DNA of 26,637 nucleotides from an uncultured Kingella sp. (GTDB lineage Bacteria; Pseudomonadota; Gammaproteobacteria; Burkholderiales; Neisseriaceae): positions 1 to 26,637 of the forward strand of contig CAKARD010000005.1 in the NCBI GenBank assembly GCA_916720425.1, in the 5' to 3' direction. This document shows positions 1-8,533 of this stretch, piece by piece. Both the position numbers and the translations under genes were made by a program. Below the pieces are notes generated by a model. That model was not told where the DNA came from. It saw nothing but the letters and a program-made list of their open reading frames with translations, and searched no databases. Within the stretch, counting starts at the first letter, position 1. Each line of letters starts with the position of its first letter.

Positions 1-1112
1 GCATCCGTGGGAATATGTTTAGCAGCAAATGGCGCAAATGCCAACATACGCAACAAAGTCATCACAAAACCAGCATACTCATCGGGCGCAAGTGATAAAT
101 CTTGTTTCCCATGAATGGCACATTGATAATACAATTGAATTTGCTCATCGCTAAAATATTGAGACAATTGTTGCAAGCGCTCACGCTCAGGATCGTCAGG
201 CGCAATGGCAGTAGGAACAGCTTTAAGCAGTGCCAATCGTTGTAATAATAAAGCCAATTCATTCAATGCACCATCAAAACCCACAGCGTTTCTTGCCATT
301 TCTTGCGCTTTGACTATCATCGCTTCACCATTATTTTCCATTAAAAACGTGAGCAATTCATAAAGATAGCGTTGATCCACCGCACCTATCATCTCACGCA
401 CTTCCCCCTCTTTTACACTGCCTGAACCCAAAGCAATGGCTTGATCAAGCAGACTCAACGCATCACGCATCGAACCGTGTGCCGCTTGTGCTAATAAAAC
501 CAGTGCAGTGGGTTCATAGACAATCTGTTCTGCTTTGAGGATATGGCTTAAATGCCCCGAAATTTGTTTAACCGTCATATTACGCAATACAAATTGCAAA
601 CAACGACTCAATACTGTAATCGGTACTTTATGCGGATCGGTGGTTGCTAAAATGAATTTAACATGCTCAGGAGGTTCTTCCAATGTTTTGAGCATAGCAT
701 TAAATGCCGATTTAGATAGCATGTGTACTTCGTCAATAATATAGACTTTATATTTTCCAACAGTGGGGGCATATTGCGCGTTTTCCAGCACTTCACGGAT
801 ATTATCAATACCCGTATTACTGGCGGCATCAATCTCCAATAAATCCACAAAACGTCCCGCATCAATATCTTGACACGTTTGACACACACCACAAGGCTCT
901 CCGTGCTGTGCTTGAGTACAGTTAAGACTTTTGGCTAAAATGCGCGCAATAGTGGTTTTACCTACCCCACGCGTGCCAGTAAGCAAATACGCGTGGTGTA
1001 AACGTCCTTTATCCAACGCATTTTGCAAAGCTTTAACAACATGCTCTTGTCCCACCAAATCTGCAAAGGTTTTGGGTCGCCATTTGCGCGCCAATACTTG
1101 ATAATCCGCCAT
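1..1112 (-). CDS. dnaX: DNA polymerase III subunit gamma/tau, 5' part (cut by window edge)
   Basis: The reverse strand is open from an ATG at 1112 to base 1 with no stop, about 370 codons, so the C-terminal part lies outside the window. DnaX is the AAA+ motor subunit of the clamp loader, which places the beta clamp on DNA in the cytoplasm. The start reads MADYQVLARKWRPKTF, typical of the family. The Walker A motif GTRGVGKTT is at residues 46-54. Zinc-site cysteines are at 65, 74, 77 and 80. A Walker B-like IIDEVHML is near residue 127, followed by the LKTLEEPP and ILATTDPHK segments. Bacteria often make a short gamma form by frameshifting further downstream; that part is not visible here. The ribosome binding site is weak. 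Identification is very secure. Confidence 0.97.
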   Translation of the reverse strand, partial: MADYQVLARKWRPKTFADLVGQEHVVKALQNALDKGRLHHAYLLTGTRGVGKTTIARILAKSLNCTQAQHGEPCGVCQTCQDIDAGRFVDLLEIDAASNTGIDNIREVLENAQYAPTVGKYKVYIIDEVHMLSKSAFNAMLKTLEEPPEHVKFILATTDPHKVPITVLSRCLQFVLRNMTVKQISGHLSHILKAEQIVYEPTALVLLAQAAHGSMRDALSLLDQAIALGSGSVKEGEVREMIGAVDQRYLYELLTFLMENNGEAMIVKAQEMARNAVGFDGALNELALLLQRLALLKAVPTAIAPDDPERERLQQLSQYFSDEQIQLYYQCAIHGKQDLSLAPDEYAGFVMTLLRMLAFAPFAAKHIPTD

Positions 1113-1144
1113 ATTACATTTTTATGCCTAATAAAATAGGGTAT

Positions 1145-1171
1145 ATTTTACCATTGTTTAGAGCAAGACAA
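1145..1171 (-). promoter_or_regulatory. Candidate dnaX promoter
   Basis: On the minus strand TTGTCT (1166-1171) lies 15 bases before TAAAAT (1145-1150). The -10 has an upstream TGG, giving an extended -10 element. It sits about 33 bases ahead of the dnaX start. The spacer is short, so the extended -10 would have to do most of the work. Moderate to low confidence. Confidence 0.4.
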
Positions 1172-1321
1172 GCTTGGATACGTCTACATTTAATAGACAT
1201 CATTTTATAGTTGTAAAGAATTAATATTCTACCCTGAAACTATTTTTTACGGTCACAATACCAAAATTTCTTGACCCCGTTTCAATATCATGTTTAGGAC
1301 TGAAAAGCAGTTTGCACCTGA

Positions 1322-1379
1322 TAAAAAAACAATACCCAATAATCTACCTAAAATTACTTATTTTAAGTAGATTTGGGTA
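1322..1379 (-). terminator. Intrinsic terminator of hemA
   Basis: Just after the hemA stop, TACCCAA...AATCTAC..TAAAAT (from 1333) pairs imperfectly with its complement ending at 1379. On the minus strand the hairpin is followed by seven Ts (1323-1329). Position, stem and T-tract all fit a Rho-independent terminator. Confidence 0.75.
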
Positions 1380-1423
1380 AGTTTTAACAGAACAGTATAT
1401 TAAATATACCTCAATATCACAGA

Positions 1424-2683
1424 TTAATGTACACGATCATTTTGATGTAAGCGATAAACCTGAGTTAATGCATGTACAACTTGCATATCATGTGGTTCAG
1501 CTTTATTGAGCGCACGCGTGGGCGAATGAAGTAGTTTATTGGTTAATTGCACAGATAATCGCTCTAACACTTCTTCAGGGGGCGTGCCTTTAGCAAGTTG
1601 TCGCATGGCATTATTAAGAACCTGTTGACGTGCCTTTTCACCTTCATCACGTAAAGCACAAATAAGAGGGACACGTTGACGACTTTGTTGCCACGCAACA
1701 AACTCACTCACCTTTTGTTGCACCATGGTTTCAGCAGTCGCTGCCGCAGCTGTACGTGCCTGTTTACCACTGATTACACGTTCTGCCATATCATCAACAG
1801 TATACAACTTAACCCCTTCAATATCAGCAACACGACTTTCAATATCACGAGGCACGGCTAAATCTAACATAAACATGGTTTGTTCTTGGCGTTGTTGTTG
1901 TGCCTGTTGTACCATATTATGTGTAATAATAAGATTATCACTGCCTGTGCAACTAATCACCACATCAAAGCGAGACAAAATTTCGGGTAATTTATCCAAA
2001 GAACAAGCTTGCGCACCATTGTCTAATTTATGACACAAATGCGTAGCACGCGATAAAGTACGATTGGTAATCATCATACTATGGGGATTTTTAGCAGCAA
2101 AATAGGTTGCAATATTTTCGTTCATTTCGCCTGCGCCCACTAACAGCACATCAAGTTGACTTATATCACCCAACTGCGCTTCCACCATACGCACTGCTGC
2201 CGATGCCATAGAAACCACATTATCACCCACACCACTTAAACTACGCACTTCTTTTGCAGCAGCAAAAGTACGTTGAAACAAAGCATTAAGCCAAGTACTG
2301 ATACCATGTTGCTCACGTGCCACGCGCACAGCATTTTTCATCTGCCCTAAAATTTGCGTTTCACCCAAAACCATGCTATCCAAACCACAAGCCACACGAA
2401 AAGCATGATGAATGGTTTCGCTACAACCCAACACATAAAGATAAGGACGAATGACTTCAACATCTAAACCCTGATAATCAGCCAACCAACGAATAATCAT
2501 ATCAGCATCACCCACACAATATAATTCTGTGCGATTGCAAGTCGATAAAATCATGGCTTCAGCAGCAACATTAACGCTCAAATCGCGAACTGCATCAGCT
2601 AAAACCTCAGCAGAAAATGCCAGTTGTTCACGAATAGCTAGGGGTGCAGTTTGGTGATTAAGACCGATGACAGTCAATTTCAT
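1424..2683 (-). CDS. hemA: Glutamyl-tRNA reductase
   Basis: This 419-residue enzyme reduces the glutamate on tRNA-Glu to glutamate-1-semialdehyde with NADPH, the first committed step of the C5 heme pathway. The catalytic cysteine is in STCNRTELYC (Cys49). The conserved GLDSMVLGETQILGQ segment lies near residue 100, and a VGAGEM nucleotide-binding turn near residue 182. The C-terminal dimerisation region includes the HSPTRALNKA stretch. Length matches the family. The gene is monocistronic as far as can be seen: its own TATAAT promoter is upstream and a terminator follows. The Shine-Dalgarno sequence is poor. It is divergent from pdxH. Confidence 0.98.
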   Translation of the reverse strand: MKLTVIGLNHQTAPLAIREQLAFSAEVLADAVRDLSVNVAAEAMILSTCNRTELYCVGDADMIIRWLADYQGLDVEVIRPYLYVLGCSETIHHAFRVACGLDSMVLGETQILGQMKNAVRVAREQHGISTWLNALFQRTFAAAKEVRSLSGVGDNVVSMASAAVRMVEAQLGDISQLDVLLVGAGEMNENIATYFAAKNPHSMMITNRTLSRATHLCHKLDNGAQACSLDKLPEILSRFDVVISCTGSDNLIITHNMVQQAQQQRQEQTMFMLDLAVPRDIESRVADIEGVKLYTVDDMAERVISGKQARTAAAATAETMVQQKVSEFVAWQQSRQRVPLICALRDEGEKARQQVLNNAMRQLAKGTPPEEVLERLSVQLTNKLLHSPTRALNKAEPHDMQVVHALTQVYRLHQNDRVH

Positions 2684-2719
2684 AGTAGATAGTGGTATGT
2701 TGTTATTGGATTAATTGAC

Positions 2720-2748
2720 ATTATAGCAAAAAATAAACGGATGTTAAA
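2720..2748 (-). promoter_or_regulatory. Promoter of hemA
   Basis: On the minus strand TTTAAC (2743-2748) is followed after 17 bases by a perfect TATAAT (2720-2725), about 37 bases before the hemA start. The good -10 and ideal spacing support it. Confidence 0.65.
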
Positions 2749-2821
2749 TTATTTAAGATTTTGTTTATCAAAATGCGAAAAATTATCATTTTTATTACTA
2801 TTCATGATTAAGAACAAGGAT

Positions 2822-2851
2822 TTGGCATGTTCAATTGTAAAGAGTTATAAT
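2822..2851 (+). promoter_or_regulatory. Promoter of pdxH
   Basis: TTGGCA (2822-2827), an 18-base spacer and TATAAT (2846-2851) lie about 30 bases before the pdxH start and face away from the hemA promoter. Confidence 0.65.
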
Positions 2852-2882
2852 CTGCATTTTTAATGAATGTTTGGAAGAAGCG

Positions 2883-3515
2883 ATGAATTTGTATGACATT
2901 CGTAATGAATACACACAACGCGAATTATCTAAACAACAATGCGCAGATAATCCTATAAATCAATTTGAACAATGGCTTAATGAAGCAATAACAGCCCAAG
3001 TATTGGAACCGACCGCCATGAATATTGCTACTGTGGATAAGAACAACCAGCCACATGCACGTATGGTTTTGTTAAAAGAGGTTAATCAGCAGGGGTTTGT
3101 GTTTTTTACTAATTATCTAAGCCACAAAGGGCTAGATTTATCACACCATGCTTTTGCTGCACTCACCTTCTTTTGGAAAGAACTGGAACGACAAGTGCGT
3201 GTAGAGGGGTGCGTGGAAAAACTACCCGAAGCACAATCCGATGATTATTTTGCTTCACGCCCCTATAGTAGCCGTATTGGCGCATGGGCAAGCGAACAGA
3301 GCCAAACCATTGCCAATAAACAAGTGATTATTGCTCGTGCTGCGATGTTTGGCGCAAAATATGCTTTGCATGTGCCACGCCCACCACATTGGGGGGGCTA
3401 TATTGTGATACCGAACAAAATTGAATTTTGGCAAGGCCGCCCCAGTCGGCTACATGATCGTATTGAATATGTACTAAATAACAATCTATGGCACAAACAA
3501 AGGCTTGCGCCTTAA
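2883..3515 (+). CDS. pdxH: Pyridoxamine 5'-phosphate oxidase
   Basis: PdxH is an FMN enzyme that oxidises pyridoxine or pyridoxamine 5'-phosphate to pyridoxal 5'-phosphate, the last step of vitamin B6 cofactor synthesis and salvage. The 210-residue product contains the family signatures ARMVLLKEV, FVFFTNYLSHKG, FFWKELERQVRVEG, SRPYSSRIGAWAS, and the C-terminal EFWQGRPSRLHDR with terminal QRLAP. I chose ATG 2883 over the in-frame TTG at 2871, because GGAAG at 2873-2877 then serves as ribosome binding site and the length matches the family. The gene is followed 26 bases later by the DUF3079 gene, probably in the same transcript. Confidence 0.97.
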   Translation: MNLYDIRNEYTQRELSKQQCADNPINQFEQWLNEAITAQVLEPTAMNIATVDKNNQPHARMVLLKEVNQQGFVFFTNYLSHKGLDLSHHAFAALTFFWKELERQVRVEGCVEKLPEAQSDDYFASRPYSSRIGAWASEQSQTIANKQVIIARAAMFGAKYALHVPRPPHWGGYIVIPNKIEFWQGRPSRLHDRIEYVLNNNLWHKQRLAP

Positions 3516-3541
3516 CCATCCCAAATTAGGAAAATATCAAA

Positions 3542-3814
3542 ATGGCAAAAAAATTCCCCATCGCTCCCAAACACCCAGAACGTATCTGTTGGGGCTGCGA
3601 CAAATTCTGTAAAGATGATGATTTGTTATGTGGCAATGGCTGCGAACGCATTCAACACCCTATTGAATTAGACGGTCCAGAATGGTACAAAAACGGTGAT
3701 TGGAGCAATTTATTGAGCGAACAACAACTGATAGAACTGGGATTAAAACCCGCGCCACAAGAGACCAAACCTGTTAAACCACATATTAAAATTCCCATTA
3801 AACGTATCACATGA
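3542..3814 (+). CDS. DUF3079 family cysteine-rich small protein
   Basis: This 90-residue protein begins MAKKFPIAPKHPERICWGCDKFC and has CxxC at 17-20, then further cysteines (23, 30, 34). This matches the DUF3079 family as I know it, common in beta- and gammaproteobacteria. The cysteine pattern suggests a metal site (inference); no function is established. The C-terminus is Lys/Pro-rich. An AGGA ribosome binding site (3528-3531) is 10 bases before the ATG. It probably shares the pdxH transcript; the pairing does not by itself say what it does. Confidence 0.8.
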   Translation: MAKKFPIAPKHPERICWGCDKFCKDDDLLCGNGCERIQHPIELDGPEWYKNGDWSNLLSEQQLIELGLKPAPQETKPVKPHIKIPIKRIT

Positions 3815-3897
3815 GTTTCATTGAATTAAAAGAAATGAAACCCTATTCAACTTAAAATATTCATTCAGAATACTTGCATTGACCCGCCATTTGCGGG

Positions 3898-3919
3898 TTA
3901 ATAAATAATTAATAAATAA
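3898..3919. repeat. Two tandem copies of an 11-mer
   Basis: TTAATAAATAA occurs twice back to back (3898-3908 and 3909-3919), right after a small GC-rich stem-loop. It may be low-complexity DNA only. Confidence 0.6.
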
Positions 3920-3939
3920 TCCAAACTATAATGAACATC

Positions 3940-3966
3940 TTTAAAAATTTAGACTAAATTTTTAAA
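3940..3966. repeat. Perfect 12-bp A/T-only inverted repeat
   Basis: TTTAAAAATTTA (3940-3951), spacer GAC, and TAAATTTTTAAA (3955-3966) are exact reverse complements. It could be a regulator site, a weak terminator for the pdxH transcript, or chance in AT-rich DNA. Confidence 0.7.
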
Positions 3967-4053
3967 TCATTAATAATAATTTGATTTTTTACGCTAACCA
4001 ATGATCTAAAAATGAATGATTTTGACACACGTCAGCCAGTGAGAAATAAATTT

Positions 4054-4081
4054 TTGATTTACTAAATTAAACGGATAACTT
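4054..4081 (+). promoter_or_regulatory. Candidate promoter of the aat-MFS unit
   Basis: TTGATT (4054-4059), a 16-base spacer and TAACTT (4076-4081) lie about 70 bases upstream of the preferred aat start. The match is only fair. Confidence 0.3.
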
Positions 4082-4151
4082 ATTCTCTCAATCGCAACAA
4101 AATATTTAGCTTGATATGCGTATTTGTATTCATAATCATATAGGTAGGACT

Positions 4152-4862
4152 ATGGCACACCCCTTTTTTGTTACTCATCCACATGATTTTCCAGAATATC
4201 ATCCCAAATATCACCGAAAAGATGGCCTAATAGCATTGACAGATAATTTATCACCGCCCATGCTATTGGTGGGTTATCAACATGGGGCATTTCCTTGGTT
4301 TGAACAAGATGGTTTATTTTATTGGTTTGCCACGCACCCTCGCACAATATTCTTACCTCAACAATTACATATTGGTCGTTCTCTAAAAAAATTGTTACGT
4401 CAACATTCATATATCATCAGCGTCAATCAGGCATTTAAGCAGGTTATCGCGCACTGCGCCACGGTATCTCGTCACGGAAAATATAGCACTTGGATTAGTG
4501 ATGAGCATCAATTTGAATATACAAAATTATATTATTTAAATCATGCACATAGCGTAGAGTGCTGGCAAATTAATAACGGACAGCGCCAATTAGTGGGGGG
4601 GATTTATGGCGTGCAAATTGGTCGTGTGTTTTATGGAGAGTCTATGTTTTCCTTGCAGCCTAGCGCATCTAAAATTGCCTTGGCAACAGCCATTCCGCAT
4701 TTTGCGCGTTGTGGCATTGAGCTGATAGATTGTCAGCAAGCATCACCACATATCATGCAATTGGGGGCAATTCAGATTCCATTTCATCAATTTCGTAAAC
4801 AATTATGCCAACTTAACCCATTGCCATTACTCATGCCATTAACCACTGAACAGATAATATGA
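4152..4862 (+). CDS. aat: Leucyl/phenylalanyl-tRNA--protein transferase
   Basis: Aat moves Leu or Phe from charged tRNA onto N-terminal Arg or Lys of proteins, marking them for ClpAP through the N-end rule. From ATG 4152 the product is 236 residues. Signatures: GAFPWFEQDGLFYWFATHPRTIF, the IGRSLKK region, GKYSTWISDE, and the highly conserved GGIYGVQIGRVFYGESMFS followed by ASKIAL and ELIDCQQ. An upstream in-frame ATG at 4116 lacks a ribosome binding site, whereas 4152 has AGG at 4142-4144 with suitable spacing. The N-terminus is unusually rich in His. The stop overlaps the next gene by four bases (ATGA), so translation is probably coupled. Confidence 0.94.
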   Translation: MAHPFFVTHPHDFPEYHPKYHRKDGLIALTDNLSPPMLLVGYQHGAFPWFEQDGLFYWFATHPRTIFLPQQLHIGRSLKKLLRQHSYIISVNQAFKQVIAHCATVSRHGKYSTWISDEHQFEYTKLYYLNHAHSVECWQINNGQRQLVGGIYGVQIGRVFYGESMFSLQPSASKIALATAIPHFARCGIELIDCQQASPHIMQLGAIQIPFHQFRKQLCQLNPLPLLMPLTTEQII

Positions 4863-6235
4863 TCCATTCACCTTCTCGTTTTTTACCTTTATTATTGGCA
4901 TCAGTGATTTTTGTACAATTATTAGATGCTACGGTACTTAATACCGCTTTGCCTTATATTGCCAAAGATTTGCATGAATCTGCCTTACAAATGCAATCTA
5001 CTATTATTGCATATGCATTAGCATTGGCACTGTTTATGCCGTTGAGTGGTTGGTTGTGCGATCGCTATGGCACAAAGCGCGTCTTTGCCTTTGCTTTATC
5101 CTTATTTTGTGCGGGTTCTGTTTTGTGTGCGCTGGCACCCAATTTAACTTTTTTAGTATGGGCACGTGTGATACAGGGTATAGGTGGCGCAATTATTGCA
5201 CCGATTCCGCGTTTGGTGGTCATGCGTGCATATGACAAAAGCCAAATGATTAGTGTGATGAATTATATTGTAATGCCTGCTTTGATTGGCCCTGTCGTTG
5301 GTCCTGTATTAGGTGGCTATTTGGTGGAATATTTTTCGTGGCATTGGATTTTTTTGATTAACGTTCCCGTGGGACTGGTGGCAGTTTGGGTGGCAAAAAA
5401 CATTCTGCCCGATTTTCACAGTGAAACATACACACGATTTGATCTAATTGGCTTTTTTTTGTTTGGTTGTGGTGCTGTTGGTGTCAGTTTAGCTATGGAA
5501 GCCATGCAACATCATCATGCCATCTTGTTTGCAACAGTATTATTTATATTGGGTTTATGGTCATTTTATGCCTATATGCGCCATGCTCAACATGAAGCAC
5601 AACCCTTGTTTCATTTAGATTTATTTTCCGTGCGCACCTTTCGTTTAGGCTTAATGGGCAATTTTGTCAGCCGTATTGGCATGAGTGCCATGCCGTTTTT
5701 ATTACCTTTATTGTTACAAGTTGGCTTTGGACGTAGCGCATCAACAGCGGGCTGGGTGCTGGCTCCAATTGCACTGGCTTCTATTGTTGCTAAACCCATT
5801 ATCAAACCAATTATGCGCCGTATTGGTTATCGGCAAGCATTAATCATCAATACGATTTTAATTGGCATCAACATTATGTTGTTTGCCTTACCCAACGCGC
5901 AAACATCACTATGGATATTACTGCCTCTATTAATGATGCTTGGCTTATGTAATTCCATTCAGTTTACCGCTATGAATACACTGACCTTATCCAAATTGCG
6001 CGACAATCAAGCAGCCAGTGGTACAAGTTTAATGACAGTGAATCAGCAGCTTGCACTAAGTTTTGGTACAGGTTTGGCCGCTGCACTACTCAACGGATTG
6101 CATAAATGGGCATTTTTTGCGGGTGATATTGTGAATACCTTTCGCGGTACGTTTGTTGGTATGGGCATCATCACGCTATTATCTGCTTGGATTTTTTCAA
6201 GCTTACATCCACGAGATGGCGGAAATTTGATTTAA
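4859..6235 (+). CDS. MFS transporter, DHA2 (EmrB/QacA) type, HsrA-like
   Basis: A 458-residue multi-spanning inner membrane protein, probably a proton-driven efflux permease. The N-terminus QLLDATVLNTALPYIAKDL is the DHA2 motif. LSGWLCDRYGTKRVF is the classic loop 2-3 motif, and RVIQGIGGAIIAP and GPVLGGYLVEYFSWHWIFLINVP are the motif B and C regions. The sequence resembles E. coli HsrA (YieO) along its length, including LLQVGFG and QFTAMNTLTLSKL. No substrate can be assigned. It overlaps aat by four bases and is about 57 bases before the TSUP permease gene. The coupling to aat may be only convenience. Confidence 0.9.
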   Translation: MIHSPSRFLPLLLASVIFVQLLDATVLNTALPYIAKDLHESALQMQSTIIAYALALALFMPLSGWLCDRYGTKRVFAFALSLFCAGSVLCALAPNLTFLVWARVIQGIGGAIIAPIPRLVVMRAYDKSQMISVMNYIVMPALIGPVVGPVLGGYLVEYFSWHWIFLINVPVGLVAVWVAKNILPDFHSETYTRFDLIGFFLFGCGAVGVSLAMEAMQHHHAILFATVLFILGLWSFYAYMRHAQHEAQPLFHLDLFSVRTFRLGLMGNFVSRIGMSAMPFLLPLLLQVGFGRSASTAGWVLAPIALASIVAKPIIKPIMRRIGYRQALIINTILIGINIMLFALPNAQTSLWILLPLLMMLGLCNSIQFTAMNTLTLSKLRDNQAASGTSLMTVNQQLALSFGTGLAAALLNGLHKWAFFAGDIVNTFRGTFVGMGIITLLSAWIFSSLHPRDGGNLI

Positions 6236-6291
6236 GATTAATTCACTGGGTATATTTTTTATGCTGTTATCTGATTAAAAGAAGATTAGCC

Positions 6292-7068
6292 ATGAATTTA
6301 GGTATAGATACACTCGCTTTATTATTTCTCGTTGCCTTTATCGCCGCTTTTATTGATGCCATTGCAGGTGGTGGGGGGTTGATCACCATTCCCGCTTTAT
6401 TGATGACAGGCATGTCTCCTGCACAGGCTTTAGGAACCAACAAATTGCAATCTTGCGGTGGCTCATTTTCGGCAAGCGTCTATTTTTTGCGTCAACGTGC
6501 TATTTGTTTATCCGATTTTTTATGGATTTTTGTGATGATTTTTATCGGTTCAGTATTAGGCACACTATTGATACAACATCTTGATGCTTCATTTATCAAA
6601 AAAATTCTGCCCTTTTTTATTTTAGCCATAGGATTATATTTTTTATTTACCCCCACATTAGGCAAAACAGATAAACCCAAACGCGTGTCTTATCCCATTT
6701 TTGCTTTATCTATCAGTCCGTTCTTAGGTTTTTATGATGGTTTTTTTGGGCCAGGAACAGGATCTTTAATGAGCCTGGCTTGCATTACCTTATTAGGATT
6801 CAATCTGACCAAAGCCACGGTCCATGCAAAAATCATGAATTTTACTTCCAATATTGCCTCACTCATGTTCTTTGTTCTGGGTTCGCATATTATTTGGAAT
6901 GTGGGTTTAGTCATGTTATCAGGCAGCCTACTGGGAGCAAATTTTGGTGCAAAAATGGCCATGAATAAGGGCAAATGGCTCATTCGCCCTATGGTAATCA
7001 CGATGTCATTTTTAATGACGCTAAAAATAGCATACAGCGAAGGTTGGTTATATTTTTTCAGCAAGTAA
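6292..7068 (+). CDS. TauE/SafE (TSUP) family membrane permease, YfcA-like
   Basis: Starting at ATG 6292, which has GAAGA at 6281-6285 as a ribosome binding site, the product is 258 residues with about seven or eight hydrophobic segments. The N-terminal signature AFIDAIAGGGGLITIPALL and the ALGTNKLQ segment are diagnostic of the TauE/SafE family (E. coli YfcA). The second repeat has GFYDGFFGPGTGS and the NFTSNIASL segment. The family includes exporters or importers of sulfur-containing and organic anions; the substrate here is unknown. The reading frame is open further upstream to 6187, but that extension overlaps the MFS gene and is not family-like. Confidence 0.9.
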   Translation: MNLGIDTLALLFLVAFIAAFIDAIAGGGGLITIPALLMTGMSPAQALGTNKLQSCGGSFSASVYFLRQRAICLSDFLWIFVMIFIGSVLGTLLIQHLDASFIKKILPFFILAIGLYFLFTPTLGKTDKPKRVSYPIFALSISPFLGFYDGFFGPGTGSLMSLACITLLGFNLTKATVHAKIMNFTSNIASLMFFVLGSHIIWNVGLVMLSGSLLGANFGAKMAMNKGKWLIRPMVITMSFLMTLKIAYSEGWLYFFSK

Positions 7069-7081
7069 AAATATTTTTGGT

Positions 7082-7087
7082 TATAAT
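7082..7087 (+). promoter_or_regulatory. Candidate -10 box of the purine permease gene
   Basis: A perfect TATAAT (7082-7087) sits 30 bases before the start at 7118. No good -35 is seen at the expected distance, so activity is uncertain. Confidence 0.35.
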
Positions 7088-7117
7088 CGCTTTTTCTTCA
7101 CATAGCTTTACATAACC

Positions 7118-8455
7118 ATGCAAGAGAATAATTTTTTAGAACGCCTATTCAAGCTGCGCCAAAAGGGTACGAATATTAGTACTGAAATTTTAGCGGGCAT
7201 CACCACATTTTTAACCCTGTGTTATATTGTTATCCTTAATCCCAGCACTTTATCTATAACCGGAATGGATTTTGGTGCCGTATTTGTGGCCACCTGTATT
7301 TCATCAGCGATTGGTTGCTTTTTTATGGGGATAGTAGCCAATTATCCCATTGCCTTAGCTCCAGGGGTAGGTTTAAATGCCTACTTCACCTTTTCTGTGG
7401 TACAAGGCATGGGGGTATCGTGGCAAGTTGCCTTAGCAGCAGTATTTGTATCAGGTTGTATCTTTATTTTATTTAGTTTTTTCAAAATTCGTGAAATGTT
7501 GGTTAATGCCCTTCCCATGAGTCTAAAAATGGCCATTGCGGCGGGCATTGGCTTATTTTTAGCACTGATTGCGCTAAAAGGCTCAGGCGTTGTTATCGCC
7601 AACGAAGCCACTTTGCTTAAAATGAACAATCTTTATGAAATCAAAAATGGCGTCAAGACCCTCAATTTACCGATGGTATTATCTATCATGGGCTTTGTAC
7701 TTACTGTCGCTTTAGATTATTTTCGCGTACGTGGGGCAATTATTATCAGTATTATTACCATTACCGCCATTTCTGCTCTATGTGGCTTAACTCAATTTGA
7801 TGACTTTATATCTACACCGCCTTCTATTGCACCGACATTTATGCAAATGGATTTTGCTGGTTTATTGCAAGGCAGCATGATTGCCGTGGTATTAGTCTTT
7901 TTCTTGGTGGATTTATTTGATAGTACAGGCACATTAGTTGGTGTCAGCCATCGTGCAGGTTTGCTCAATGAACAAGGATATTTACCCCGTCTCAAACGAG
8001 CCTTATTTGCTGACAGTACAGCCATTGTGGCTGGTGCAGCATTAGGCACATCTTCTACCACACCTTATATTGAAAGTGCATCTGGCGTTGCAGCAGGTGG
8101 ACGTACAGGTTTAACTGCCGTAACCGTAGGTATATTGATGTTGGCTTGTTTGTGGTTTTCACCGCTTGCAAAAGCCGTACCTGCTTTTGCTACTGCTCCT
8201 GCTTTACTTTATATTGGTATGCAAATGTTACGTTCTGTCACTGAAATTGATTGGCAAGATATTACCGAAGCGGGTCCTGCTTTTTTTACTATTATTTTTA
8301 TGCCCTTCACCTATTCCATTGCCGATGGCATTGCTATGGGATTTATTAGTTATGCAGCCATTAAACTATTATGTCGCCGTTATGCTGATGTTCCCCCCAT
8401 GGTATGGATTGTTACCATCGCATGGTTAGCAAAATTTTGGTTTTTGGGTGCATAG
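7118..8455 (+). CDS. NCS2 family purine/nucleobase permease (AzgA type)
   Basis: This 445-residue protein has about 12-14 hydrophobic segments. It fits the COG2252 branch of NCS2 transporters, which take up hypoxanthine, guanine or adenine with protons. Signatures: the N-terminal TEILAGITTFLTLCYIVILNP; NYPIALAPGVGLNAYFTF; and FLVDLFDSTGTLVGVSHRAG followed by ALFADSTAIVAGAALGTSSTTPYIESASGVAAGGRTGLTA, which hold the conserved substrate-site region. Which purine is preferred cannot be told from sequence. It ends in a strong terminator and may have its own promoter. Confidence 0.93.
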   Translation: MQENNFLERLFKLRQKGTNISTEILAGITTFLTLCYIVILNPSTLSITGMDFGAVFVATCISSAIGCFFMGIVANYPIALAPGVGLNAYFTFSVVQGMGVSWQVALAAVFVSGCIFILFSFFKIREMLVNALPMSLKMAIAAGIGLFLALIALKGSGVVIANEATLLKMNNLYEIKNGVKTLNLPMVLSIMGFVLTVALDYFRVRGAIIISIITITAISALCGLTQFDDFISTPPSIAPTFMQMDFAGLLQGSMIAVVLVFFLVDLFDSTGTLVGVSHRAGLLNEQGYLPRLKRALFADSTAIVAGAALGTSSTTPYIESASGVAAGGRTGLTAVTVGILMLACLWFSPLAKAVPAFATAPALLYIGMQMLRSVTEIDWQDITEAGPAFFTIIFMPFTYSIADGIAMGFISYAAIKLLCRRYADVPPMVWIVTIAWLAKFWFLGA

Positions 8456-8479
8456 ATTTGCACACTATTAACGCTCAGT

Positions 8480-8512
8480 AGCGCATGATCTTTAGTATCA
8501 TGCGCTTTTTTT
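8480..8512 (+). terminator. Intrinsic terminator after the purine permease
   Basis: AGCGCATGAT (8480-8489) and ATCATGCGCT (8497-8506) form a perfect 10-bp stem with a 7-base loop, followed by a run of Ts to 8512. A textbook Rho-independent terminator. Confidence 0.92.
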
Positions 8513-8533
8513 ACATCACACAGAAAGCATATC

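Larger units (their letters stand above)
1113..1423. other. Intergenic region between hemA and dnaX
   Basis: This 311-base stretch has no convincing ORF. It holds the hemA terminator (1322-1379) and the candidate dnaX promoter (1145-1171). The part between them (about 1172-1320) is AT-rich and I see nothing definable in it. Confidence 0.6.
3815..4151. other. Intergenic region before aat
   Basis: About 337 bases without a credible gene. Visible contents: a weak hairpin directly after the DUF3079 stop (GTTTCATT / AATGAAAC, 3815-3841); a small GC stem (ACCCGC / GCGGGT, 3882-3898); two tandem copies of TTAATAAATAA (3898-3919); a perfect all-A/T inverted repeat (3940-3966); an isolated TTGACA (4022-4027); and a candidate promoter before aat (4054-4081). 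Confidence 0.6.

Noticed and set aside
647..892. Separate 81-residue minus-strand ORF.
   Set aside because: It lies out of frame inside dnaX, whose own frame is open and gives clear family motifs.
3389..3395. Run of seven Gs inside pdxH, and another inside aat (4595-4601), as possible phase-variable tracts.
   Set aside because: Seven Gs is short for slippage, both runs encode residues in conserved segments (HWGGY and GGIYG), and both genes are housekeeping.
4022..4027. Isolated consensus TTGACA before aat as a promoter.
   Set aside because: No acceptable -10 is found 16-18 bases downstream.
6187..6291. N-terminal extension of the TSUP permease.
   Set aside because: It overlaps the MFS gene, carries charged non-family sequence, and the ATG at 6292 has a ribosome binding site and a family-like start.
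6921..6932. AGGCAGCCTACT in the TSUP permease gene as a third uptake word.
   Set aside because: Only 10 of 12 bases match AGGCAGCCTGCA; it encodes SGSL, which tends to give this string by itself.
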